DNA of 48,272 nucleotides. Source: Candidatus Hydrogenedentota bacterium (GTDB lineage: Bacteria; Hydrogenedentota; Hydrogenedentia; Hydrogenedentales; CAILVY01). Of the stretch, positions 7,909 through 15,037 are shown one piece after another. Where the stretch lies: contig JAKQOG010000167.1 in NCBI GenBank assembly GCA_029565395.1, forward strand, positions 1 to 48,272, in the 5' to 3' direction. Each line of letters starts with the position of its first letter. Within the stretch, counting starts at the first letter, position 1. The notes under the pieces were generated by a model. The model worked only from the letters and a program-made list of their open reading frames with translations. It was not told the origin of the DNA and did not search any database. The translations under genes and the position numbers were made by a program.

Positions 7909-9417
7909 GTGAATTCCAGCATTTTTTTGGGAATTGATCTCGGAACGAGTGTTCTAAAGGTGTGCGCATTTGATGCGCGCACAGGGCAGATGTTGGGGCA
8001 TGCCTCTCGGCGAATATTGGTTCGAGAAGTGGCGGGAGGCGGCCGGGAGCAGTCCGTGGCGGAGATTGACCGTCGTTTTGCCTCGGCGTTGGAGGAATTG
8101 AAAACGAAGCTTGGCGCGCGATGGCGATCCGTGGCAGGGATTGGGATAGCAGCGCAGGGTGGCAGCTCGATTATCGCGGACCGTTCCTCGGGCCGGGCGC
8201 TGACGCCGATGATTTTATGGAATGACGGGCGGACATACAGATACTTGGCACGGTTGGGAGAGCAACAGTCCGCCAGTTTTTTTCAGAAGCGTTTATTAAA
8301 TGAAATGATTCCGGCAGGGTTGGGGCGGTTAGTGTGGCTGCGAGAGCAATGTCCGGAACTCTTCAAGGATACCAACATACATATTGGCGCAGGCGAATAT
8401 CTATTTTACCGGTTGACGGGGGTGTGGCGTCAGGATGCGGGCAATGCGATTCAAATTGGGTCGTATAATGTGGTGAAAGCACAGCTTGATGCGAAGTTGT
8501 TTAAAACGTCAGGATTGCCAGTGTCATTTGTGGCGCCGTTGCGGAAGGGGCATGAGACAGCGGAATTATCACGCGGCGGAGCAAAGCTGTTGGGATTGAG
8601 CAAAGGCATCCCCGTCGTGGGGCCTTATATTGATCAAGAGGCGGGATATATGTCGGCGTTGGGAGCGTCGGCGCATCCGTTGCATTGTTCGTTAGGAACA
8701 GCATGGGTGGGTAATTTTTCGGTGCCGGAAAACACGGCGAGTTGGGCGCCGCTACAGTTGTTGCTTCCTTCCCCGGTAGGCGCGGGGCGGTTGATAGTGA
8801 TGCCATTGTTTGCGGGGAACCGGGCATGGGACTGGGCATTGGAACAGTGTGTGGCGGAGGATCTGGAGCATGCGTTGAAGGAGGTGGATGGAATTTTTAA
8901 AAAATCGTTAGTGCCGTCCGAGGGACTGTTTTGCCTCCCGTGGTTTACTCTGCCGAATCCGGTTGATGTGACGTGTCATGGAGCAGGATGCTTTATCGGC
9001 GTGCATTCAGGGACGCAGAAGAGCGATTTGGTGCGCGCCGTGGCCGCCGGATTGTGTTTTGAATTCGCACGGATTTTCGAGCATGTAAAAACAACTTTTA
9101 TGGTGGATGCATTGGTATTGTGCGGTGGTGCGAGCAATGGCTGGTACTTTCGGAGTATGCTGGCGGCGTTGTTTTCTCCGTTGCCGGTGTTATGGCAGCG
9201 GGAGAGCGACTTTTCCGCGGCGCGCGGGGCGGTGCATCCATTGATGATGCATGCGCCCGGTTTGAAGACCGAACGGGTGAAGTTGCCCAGGAAAAGTGAT
9301 TGCAGCGTGATTGAGCAAGGTTTTGCGCGGTATTGTGCGGCGATAAAGAACGTATTTCCTGTTCCGCCGGGCGGCGCTGCATTAGTGGTGTTTCCAAGAA
9401 GGGAGAATGCGCTATGA
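7909..9417 (+). CDS. FGGY-family carbohydrate kinase
   Basis: 502 residues starting at GTG 7909 (GAGG lies upstream). The N-terminus has the ATPase phosphate-1 motif FLGIDLGTSVLKV at about residues 6-18. A central MILWNDGRT near 104 and the C-terminal LVLCGGASNGWYFRSMLA near 403 match the FGGY architecture of xylulose, fuculose and glycerol kinases. It would phosphorylate a ketose or polyol in the cytoplasm using ATP. The next gene, an aldose-ketose isomerase, overlaps it by ATGA, so the two are translationally coupled and probably act in sequence: isomerise, then phosphorylate. The true sugar is unknown. Confidence 0.92.
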   Translation: MNSSIFLGIDLGTSVLKVCAFDARTGQMLGHASRRILVREVAGGGREQSVAEIDRRFASALEELKTKLGARWRSVAGIGIAAQGGSSIIADRSSGRALTPMILWNDGRTYRYLARLGEQQSASFFQKRLLNEMIPAGLGRLVWLREQCPELFKDTNIHIGAGEYLFYRLTGVWRQDAGNAIQIGSYNVVKAQLDAKLFKTSGLPVSFVAPLRKGHETAELSRGGAKLLGLSKGIPVVGPYIDQEAGYMSALGASAHPLHCSLGTAWVGNFSVPENTASWAPLQLLLPSPVGAGRLIVMPLFAGNRAWDWALEQCVAEDLEHALKEVDGIFKKSLVPSEGLFCLPWFTLPNPVDVTCHGAGCFIGVHSGTQKSDLVRAVAAGLCFEFARIFEHVKTTFMVDALVLCGGASNGWYFRSMLAALFSPLPVLWQRESDFSAARGAVHPLMMHAPGLKTERVKLPRKSDCSVIEQGFARYCAAIKNVFPVPPGGAALVVFPRRENAL

Positions 9418-10805
9418 AACGACAGGCGCGGGTGGGGCTATTGCCATTATATCTGAAATTGTACGATGAGACCGTGCCTGAAGTGTTTGTGCATTTTGAG
9501 GCATTTTTGCAGGAAGTCGTGGAGCGTTTGGAGGGGGAAGAACTTACTGTGGTGCGGGGTGAGACGTGCCGGGTGGAGGCGGAAGTCCGTCAGGCGGTAG
9601 CATTGTTTGAGAAGCAAGACGTGGATCTGATTATTACGCTGCATTTGGCGTATTCGCCTTCCTTGGAGTCTGTGGGACCGTTGTGTGAGACGGAATTGCC
9701 CATTTTAATGCTGGATATTACGATGGATCTTTCGTTTGGGCCGGGGGTAGACCCTGAACGCATCATGTATAACCACGGTATTCACGGTGTGCAGGATCTG
9801 GCGTCGATGCTTCGGCGCCATGGGAAACATTATGAGATTGTGGCGGGACCAGGCAATGAACCCTTGGTGTTTTCGCACGCGGCCAATATTGCGCGTGCTG
9901 CGCTGGCGGCGAAATTGTTCCGGGGGATGAGGATATTGAGTCTTGGCGCGCCATTCAAGGGAATGGGTGATTTCAGCGTGCCGGAGGCAGTGCTGAAAGA
10001 GAAATTCGGCATCACGGTGGAAGAAAAGATGCTGGATGATCTGGAGATGGAAGCAGAAGTGATTACGGAGGAGGAAATTGAAGCTGAACGGATGAGCGAT
10101 GCTGAGCACTACGATCTGCCGCTTTCGAAAGAGGTGCATCGGCGTTCGCTACGGGTGGGATTGGGATTACGCAAGATGCTGGAACGCGGGGGATATTCTG
10201 CATTCAGCATGAACTTTCAGGCCTTTGACCGCAGCGAGGGACCGGCAAACACAGTGCCGTTTTTGGAGACGTCAAAGGCCATGGCGCGCGGCATTGGTTA
10301 TGCTGGAGAAGGCGATGTGCTCACGGCGGCGCTGGTGGGCGCGCTCTCAGCGGCATTCGGACGAACAACCTTCACCGAAATATTCTGTCCGGACTGGGAA
10401 GGGAATATGTTATTTCTATCACATATGGGTGAGATCAATCCGGAGGTAGCGAGTGGACGTCCGCGTATTTTCGAAAAGCCATACCCGTTCTCCGCGGCAC
10501 AAAATCCAGCAGTGTTAACATGCTCCGTAGAGCCTGGGATGGCGCTCTTTGTCAATTTGGCGCCAGGCCCGGATGATTCATTTAGTTTAATTTTTGAACC
10601 GGTGGATGTGCAGGATGACAGTGATGCTGTCAATATGCAGGATGCCATACGCATTTGGGTGCGGCCTGGAATGGCTATATCGAGATTCTTGGAAAACTAT
10701 TCACGCTTGGGTGGCACACATCACAGCGCATTGTTATTGGGCTTGCCGGGCAGTGCCATACAAGCCTTTGGTGCATTTTTGGGCCTTCCAACCTATCGGG
10801 TGTGA
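9414..10805 (+). CDS. L-arabinose/L-fucose isomerase family protein
   Basis: 463 residues. I chose the ATG at 9414, which overlaps the kinase stop (ATGA) and has AAGGGAG upstream, over a longer reading that runs back into the kinase gene. The N-terminal Rossmann-like domain includes DLIITLHLAYSPSLES. The candidate metal ligands follow the AraA pattern: Glu in TTFTEIFCPDWEGN, His/Glu in LFLSHMGEINP, and the terminal His pair in GGTHHSALLLG. The family interconverts aldoses and ketoses with Mn2+. Its position between a FGGY kinase and an amidohydrolase suggests a pentose or deoxyhexose pathway. It is shorter than typical AraA (about 500 residues), which fits the diverse FucI/AraA-like group rather than true AraA. 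Confidence 0.88.
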   Translation: MKRQARVGLLPLYLKLYDETVPEVFVHFEAFLQEVVERLEGEELTVVRGETCRVEAEVRQAVALFEKQDVDLIITLHLAYSPSLESVGPLCETELPILMLDITMDLSFGPGVDPERIMYNHGIHGVQDLASMLRRHGKHYEIVAGPGNEPLVFSHAANIARAALAAKLFRGMRILSLGAPFKGMGDFSVPEAVLKEKFGITVEEKMLDDLEMEAEVITEEEIEAERMSDAEHYDLPLSKEVHRRSLRVGLGLRKMLERGGYSAFSMNFQAFDRSEGPANTVPFLETSKAMARGIGYAGEGDVLTAALVGALSAAFGRTTFTEIFCPDWEGNMLFLSHMGEINPEVASGRPRIFEKPYPFSAAQNPAVLTCSVEPGMALFVNLAPGPDDSFSLIFEPVDVQDDSDAVNMQDAIRIWVRPGMAISRFLENYSRLGGTHHSALLLGLPGSAIQAFGAFLGLPTYRV

Positions 10806-10807
10806 CT

Positions 10808-11821
10808 ATGTGGCGGGAAACAACGAAACACGAACGAAATAAAAAATTATTTGAGGAAGAAATTGCAGAGTTTCTACCTGCACGTATATTGGATTTTCAT
10901 GTGCATATACTGAATGCTGGGGTGATTCCCGGTGGGAGCACCTTTTCCTGTGCGGGACATCCGATTGACCAATATGAATTAAAGGATCTGGAACAGGATC
11001 TTGCAGAGTTATATCCGGGGCGGGAAACGGCGGCGGTTTGTTTTGGATTTCCGGAGGTTGCCTATGACCGGGACTCGAACAACGCCTATCTTGCGGGAGC
11101 GTGTGATCATTGGCGGTTTTTCCCGTTTCGATTGTTTGACCCGATGGAGGATACGACGGAGAGACTTCGGAAAGAGTTGATGGAGGGGCGGTTTTTAGGG
11201 ATTAAGCCGTATCCGGATTATGTGCGGAAGGCGGATATCAATGCGGTGGAGATCCCGGAAATGCTTCCGGAGCGGGCGATGGAGGTTGTGAATGAACTGG
11301 GTCTGATTGTGATGTTGCATATTCCGAGGAAGGGGCGATTGGCGGATGAGTTGAATCAGCGGCAGTTGGTGGAGTTGTGCACGAAATATCCAAATGCGAA
11401 GATTGTGATGGCGCATGTGGGGCGGGCGTATTTTCTAAAAAATGCCGTGGGACACCTTGACAAATTGCGGGAATTGACGAATTTGTATGTGGATTTAGCC
11501 ATGCTGAATCACTGGGAAGTGTTGGAGTATCTGTTTCTCCATTTCCTGCACAATAGGATTGTGTATGGGACGGATATTCCGATTGGCCTGGCGCCGGGGA
11601 AATCAGTGGAGATTAACGATCAGTATACGTATGTAACACCGGTGCCGTGGGCATTGTCGATTTCGGATGATCATAGGAAGTTGGTGTTTACATCGTTTTT
11701 ATATGAGGAACTACGCGCCATCAAGAAGGCCGTGGCGCGGTTGGGATTGCCTCGGTCTTTTGTGGAAGATATATTTTGGAATAACGGCATGGCATTACTC
11801 CATAAAGCAGCGCCTAAATAA
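10808..11821 (+). CDS. Amidohydrolase family protein (metal-dependent TIM barrel)
   Basis: 337 residues from the ATG at 10808, only 2 nt after the isomerase stop. An alternative upstream start would overlap that gene by 150 bp. Metal-binding motifs of the amidohydrolase-2 group are visible: DFHVHIL near residue 27, VMLHIPRKG near 169, IVMAHVGRAYF near 200, and the terminal GTDIPIG near 257. Members hydrolyse lactones or amides or decarboxylate aromatic acids. In this sugar cluster a lactonase role is plausible: an oxidoreductase product such as an aldonolactone could be opened here. This is inference from context. A 50-bp palindrome lies directly downstream. Confidence 0.88.
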   Translation: MWRETTKHERNKKLFEEEIAEFLPARILDFHVHILNAGVIPGGSTFSCAGHPIDQYELKDLEQDLAELYPGRETAAVCFGFPEVAYDRDSNNAYLAGACDHWRFFPFRLFDPMEDTTERLRKELMEGRFLGIKPYPDYVRKADINAVEIPEMLPERAMEVVNELGLIVMLHIPRKGRLADELNQRQLVELCTKYPNAKIVMAHVGRAYFLKNAVGHLDKLRELTNLYVDLAMLNHWEVLEYLFLHFLHNRIVYGTDIPIGLAPGKSVEINDQYTYVTPVPWALSISDDHRKLVFTSFLYEELRAIKKAVARLGLPRSFVEDIFWNNGMALLHKAAPK

Positions 11822-11828
11822 ATATTCG

Positions 11829-11878
11829 CTTTTCTTTGCTTCTTTCTTTTCACGTGAAAAGAAAGAAGCAAAGAAAAG
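11829..11878. terminator. Perfect 50-bp palindrome, terminator-like hairpin
   Basis: Two 25-nt arms match perfectly around the centre CAC|GTG at 11853/11854 with no spacer. One arm is almost pure pyrimidine (C/T), the other pure purine (A/G), apart from the central bases and two G or C bases. It lies between the amidohydrolase stop and the ribosome site of the next gene. It could act as a bidirectional terminator or RNA-stabilising hairpin; similar CTTTGCTTCTTTCTTTT repeats occur between genes in many bacteria. Confidence 0.85.
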
Positions 11879-11898
11879 TCTTAAGAAGGATTTTTCCA

Positions 11899-13050
11899 AT
11901 GATAGAACTCGGTGTTGGGATTATCGGATTCGGATTCATGGGGCGTGCGCACACCTATGGCATGATCAACATCCCGTTGTACTATCAGCCGGCGCCATTT
12001 CGCGTGAAGCATATTTCGGTTTGCCGCCGCAGTGCGGAAGGCCGGGCCGTAGCGGAAGAAATGGGATATTACCGAAAGGTGGTGGCGGATTATCATGAAC
12101 TGATTGAAGATCCTGAGATCAATGTGATCTGCGTGTCCACGCCAAACCGGTTCCATAAGGAGCATCTGATTGAAGCGATTAAAGCGGGGAAGCATATCTA
12201 TTGCGACAAGCCTGCGGTGGCGTCCTTGGAAGAAGCTGAGGAAGTGGAGGCGGCGATGGAGAAATATGCCTATACGGGCAAGGCGCAGATGGTGTTTCAT
12301 AACCGGTTTTTGCCCGCAACGATGCGCGCGCGTCAGCTTATCGATGAGGGATTTCTAGGGCGGGTATTTCACTATAGGGCAGCCTATTTGCATTCCAGCA
12401 ATATTGATCCGAACAAGCCACTGAGTTGGAAATCGAGCAGGGAACTTGGAGGCGGGGGATCGCTGGTGGATTTGGGGTCGCATATTCTCGACATGATGCA
12501 GTTTCTGTTGGGGGATATTTGCTCGATCTATGCGGCGGCGGAGACGTTTATTCATGAACGCACGGATACGGCAACGGGGCAGCGTGTACCGGTGGATACG
12601 GATGACCTCGCTCTGATGATGGCGCGGCATGCATCAGGTGCGGTGGGGACGATTGAGGCGACAAAATTCGCGACGGGCATTTGCGATGAGATCCGCTTTG
12701 AGATTCACGGGGAATTGGGCGCGATCCGGTTTAATCTGATGGACCCGAATTGGCTGGAGGTGTTTGATGTGCGGGATCCCGCAGGACCTATGGGCGGGAT
12801 GCGCGGATTTAAGAAAATCGAATGCGTGCAGCAATACACAAAACCGGCGAGCGGATTCCCCGCGCCCAAGGTGAGTGTGGGGTGGATCCGCGCACACATG
12901 CACTGCATGTACAGTTTTCTGGAAAGCATCGCTTTGGATCGCACGCCAAATCCGTCGCTGCTGGATGGACTGCGGCTGCATCGCGTTCTGGACGCCGCCT
13001 ACCGCAGCGCGGAGAGCGGAAATGAGATGGACACAGGCATGATACTATAA
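11899..13050 (+). CDS. Gfo/Idh/MocA family oxidoreductase
   Basis: 383 residues. I chose the ATG at 11899, with AAGAAGGA 8 nt upstream, over a TTG at 11836 that would translate half of the palindrome. The N-terminal NAD(P)-binding fold starts VGIIGFGFMGRAH. The family's EKP-like motif appears as HIYCDKPAV near residue 100. The C-terminal alpha/beta domain has GGGSLVDLGSHILDMMQF near 195, with the likely catalytic Asp/His. These enzymes oxidise or reduce sugars and inositols using NAD(P). It closes the catabolic cluster and could supply the lactone used by the preceding amidohydrolase. Confidence 0.93.
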   Translation: MIELGVGIIGFGFMGRAHTYGMINIPLYYQPAPFRVKHISVCRRSAEGRAVAEEMGYYRKVVADYHELIEDPEINVICVSTPNRFHKEHLIEAIKAGKHIYCDKPAVASLEEAEEVEAAMEKYAYTGKAQMVFHNRFLPATMRARQLIDEGFLGRVFHYRAAYLHSSNIDPNKPLSWKSSRELGGGGSLVDLGSHILDMMQFLLGDICSIYAAAETFIHERTDTATGQRVPVDTDDLALMMARHASGAVGTIEATKFATGICDEIRFEIHGELGAIRFNLMDPNWLEVFDVRDPAGPMGGMRGFKKIECVQQYTKPASGFPAPKVSVGWIRAHMHCMYSFLESIALDRTPNPSLLDGLRLHRVLDAAYRSAESGNEMDTGMIL

Positions 13051-13151
13051 AGCAAACCCCGATATGGGCTGTAGGAACACTTACAAATCAGGGATGGTAT
13101 GAAGATCTAATCAGACAAAACGGACCAGGATGAAGAATGAATGCCAACAAG

Positions 13152-13811
13152 CTACATTTCATGACTTGATATCATTGTCCTAGCCCACCTGTGCAAAGCA
13201 TTTGCATCAACTGCCACGCCTTCCTTTTTCATTCCCTGGACAATGTCCCAAAGTTCTCTGATTTCTTCGTGCATCATGCAAACTAACTCTTGTAGCGAAA
13301 GGACCCCCTGTCCAGCAGTCAGATAATGACGTGCAAAACACCAGTAGCTCATAGAATAAGACAGGCTTGACCAAAATTCACGTCTTTGTAATCTATTGTT
13401 GTCCTGTTCTACTACACGACAGTATTCCGATGCCCGCATGAATGCAACAAATGAACGTCTGAGAAGATGAGAAACGACTTCGGTATTTGGCATAACTTCA
13501 TAAACCCATTGCCGTGCCTCTTCATAAGAGTCTCGCTTACCTTCGACAAATTGGCCAGTCAACAAGGGTTCTGTAACTACAGGATCCAAAAGCGAGATAT
13601 ATCGCTTGAGTTCTTCTTTGTCTGTGGCCCAAAGGTCAAGATTGCCCAGAAGAACACAAGGAGAAAGCGGACGAGAGTCAAAGACTGCCAAGTAATCGGC
13701 ATCGGAACCTTCACTTGACGAACCGAAATGAATTAGAAACAAAAGTTCCCCGTAAACACCTGAGCATAGATCGGAACCTAAACGGATCAGGTGTCCTTCA
13801 TTCAAGTTCAC
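13152..13811 (-). CDS. Nucleotidyltransferase-like protein with helical C-terminal domain
   Basis: 219 residues from a GTG at 13811. Residues 28-44 read HFGSSSEGSDADYLAVF, which resembles the Gly-Ser...Asp-x-Asp core of polymerase-beta-type nucleotidyltransferases. The loop between GS and DxD is shorter than in typical minimal nucleotidyltransferases. The rest (about 80-219) looks mostly helical with many aromatic residues, like HEPN or KNTase C-domains. No exact family is recognised. It lies 77 bp downstream of a 73-residue gene on the same strand and near a Gabija locus. A toxin-antitoxin or defence role is possible but only by position. The spacer 13051-13151 before it shows nothing. Confidence 0.6.
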   Translation of the reverse strand: MNLNEGHLIRLGSDLCSGVYGELLFLIHFGSSSEGSDADYLAVFDSRPLSPCVLLGNLDLWATDKEELKRYISLLDPVVTEPLLTGQFVEGKRDSYEEARQWVYEVMPNTEVVSHLLRRSFVAFMRASEYCRVVEQDNNRLQRREFWSSLSYSMSYWCFARHYLTAGQGVLSLQELVCMMHEEIRELWDIVQGMKKEGVAVDANALHRWARTMISSHEM

Positions 13812-13888
13812 AACCTAAACCCTTGTGAATGTATAGTTCTTGTCAATGCCAGAATGGTACATACGCCTCAAATCATATTTACTTAACA

Positions 13889-14110
13889 TTAGGAGGACAA
13901 CTTTCGCTCTAGTCCACTGATTAGCCCGGCACTACCACCTGGATTGATACCTGGATCAAGCATATCTAAATGGCGCCTTGCAGCATCTAGAACGACGGGA
14001 AGTCTGGGATTGTCATTGAGCGTATCATAGTAATTGCTCAAACGTCCCATCACAAACCTGTAAGTTGAATCTGGCAAAGGAGGATCAGTAGGACCTCGAT
14101 TAATACTCAT
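13889..14110 (-). CDS. Small hypothetical protein (73 aa)
   Basis: The ATG at 14110 is preceded by AAGAGGT with suitable spacing, which supports real translation. The protein begins MSINRGPTDPP and contains MGRLSNYYDTLNDNP and a Gly-rich GINPGGSAGLISGL segment. No family is recognised. It sits upstream of the nucleotidyltransferase-like gene on the same strand with 77 bp between, so the two may form one transcript and the small protein could be its partner. This pairing is inference. Confidence 0.5.
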   Translation of the reverse strand: MSINRGPTDPPLPDSTYRFVMGRLSNYYDTLNDNPRLPVVLDAARRHLDMLDPGINPGGSAGLISGLERKLSS

Positions 14111-14399
14111 TACACACCTCTTTTCTTGAGTTCACAACACTGTATTCACCATCTAAATTATATAACATTTAACAGTATTGCGCAAGCCTAAAATGTTCTT
14201 TTTCAAAATATAGGTTGCTTTTTTCAGTTTATATACTGGCCGTCTGACGTTCCTTGGTAAAAACAACTTGTCCGATAGTTTCTGTGTAAGTAACCTATAC
14301 CGGAATCGTGGGCAACCATATTGACGGAATTACGGTATATATCAAGAAAAACGTTCAATTGCCCACGAAATTCTTTGAAATTCGGTCAGATACATCCAA
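14111..14399. other. Spacer upstream of the IS element with nested short inverted repeats
   Basis: I find no gene here. Two interleaved inverted repeats are visible: TCGTGGGCAA at 14306-14315 with TTGCCCACGA at 14359-14368, and TATACCG near 14296 with CGGTATA near 14332. They may be remnants of another mobile element or regulatory structure; evidence is weak. Confidence 0.4.
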
Positions 14400-14406
14400 G
14401 CTAATC

Positions 14407-14423
14407 CACCGGCTATGCCGGTG
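14407..14423 (+). repeat. IS left-end hairpin
   Basis: A 7-bp stem CACCGGC / GCCGGTG with a TAT loop, located 46 bp before the leader hairpin. This is the type of structure recognised by IS200/IS605 transposases. Confidence 0.7.
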
Positions 14424-14468
14424 AGAATTCATAAGGCTCTGCCGTTTCAGCGAGAGCGTGTTATGTGG

Positions 14469-14516
14469 TAAACGATCCTCCTTGAGGAAGGCCCCGAAGG
14501 GCAGGAGGATCGTTTA
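14469..14516 (+). promoter_or_regulatory. Leader hairpin that buries the transposase ribosome site
   Basis: Bases 14469-14482 pair perfectly with 14503-14516 over 14 bp. The loop holds a further 4-bp GCCC/GGGC stem. The 3' arm contains the Shine-Dalgarno AGGAGG (14503-14508) and ends on the A of the transposase ATG (14516). Folding would block translation initiation, as reported for IS200 leaders. The inhibitory effect here is inference from the pairing. Confidence 0.8.
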
Positions 14517-14953
14517 TGAAAGATTGGAGAAGTTTAGCGCATGTGAAGTGGGATTGCCAGTATCATGTGGTAATCGTGCCGAAGTACCGTCGGAAGGAGT
14601 TTTACGGGAAGTTGCGCGGACGCATCGGAGAGATTCTGCGTCAACTGTGTCGTCAGAAGGACGTGGAGCTTGTGGAAGGGAATGCGATGCCAGATCACAT
14701 CCACATGTTGTTACGGATACCGCCAAAGTACAGTGTGGCCATGACGATGGGATACCTGAAGGGCAAAAGCGCAGTTCGTATCCATAGGGAACTGATGGGT
14801 ACGAAGGGGACCTTATTCGGGCGGAAGTTTTGGTCCCGAGGTTACTGCGTGCGCACCGTGGGTCTGAACGAGGAACAGATCCGAGAATACATACGTGAAC
14901 AAGAAACCCTGGATATGCAACTGGAGCAAATGGAAATGGACTTGAACCAATAG
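14516..14953 (+). CDS. tnpA: IS200/IS605 family Y1 transposase (TnpA-like)
   Basis: 145 residues, the standard length. The HUH motif appears as PDHIHMLLRIPP near residues 60-70. The C-terminal helix GYCVRTVGLNEEQIREYI holds the candidate catalytic Tyr. The protein would nick and rejoin single-stranded DNA at the flanking hairpins during peel-and-paste transposition. Its translation is probably throttled by the leader hairpin covering its ribosome site. The frame is intact, so the element may be active. Confidence 0.95.
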   Translation: MKDWRSLAHVKWDCQYHVVIVPKYRRKEFYGKLRGRIGEILRQLCRQKDVELVEGNAMPDHIHMLLRIPPKYSVAMTMGYLKGKSAVRIHRELMGTKGTLFGRKFWSRGYCVRTVGLNEEQIREYIREQETLDMQLEQMEMDLNQ

Positions 14954-14970
14954 GCCCCTTTACGGGGCCT
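14952..14970 (+). terminator. Hairpin after the transposase stop
   Basis: A stem AGGCCCC / GGGGCCT with a 5-nt loop overlaps the end of the tnpA stop codon. No clear T-run follows, so it may serve as part of the right-end structure rather than as a true intrinsic terminator. Confidence 0.5.
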
Positions 14971-14977
14971 TCCTCAT

Positions 14978-14998
14978 ACCACCCGTTCTACGGGTGGT
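14978..14998 (+). repeat. IS right-end hairpin
   Basis: A perfect 9-bp stem ACCACCCGT / ACGGGTGGT with a TCT loop, downstream of the transposase and the mate of the left-end hairpin. Confidence 0.75.
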
Positions 14999-15037
14999 GC
15001 TGGTTTGTAGAAAAATAGTTTACTACTACTATAAACA

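Larger units (their letters stand above)
14400..15000 (+). mobile_element. IS200/IS605-type insertion sequence (transposase-only)
   Basis: A single tyrosine (Y1/HUH) transposase gene is flanked by subterminal hairpins instead of inverted terminal repeats, as in this family. The left-end hairpin lies at 14407-14423 and the right-end hairpin at 14978-14998. The exact cleavage sites are not determined, so the ends are approximate. No TnpB or RNA-guided nuclease gene is present. Confidence 0.8.

Noticed and set aside
14458..14787. Frame overlapping the transposase gene in another phase
   Set aside because: It is a shadow of tnpA, which has the HUH motif and a proper ribosome site.
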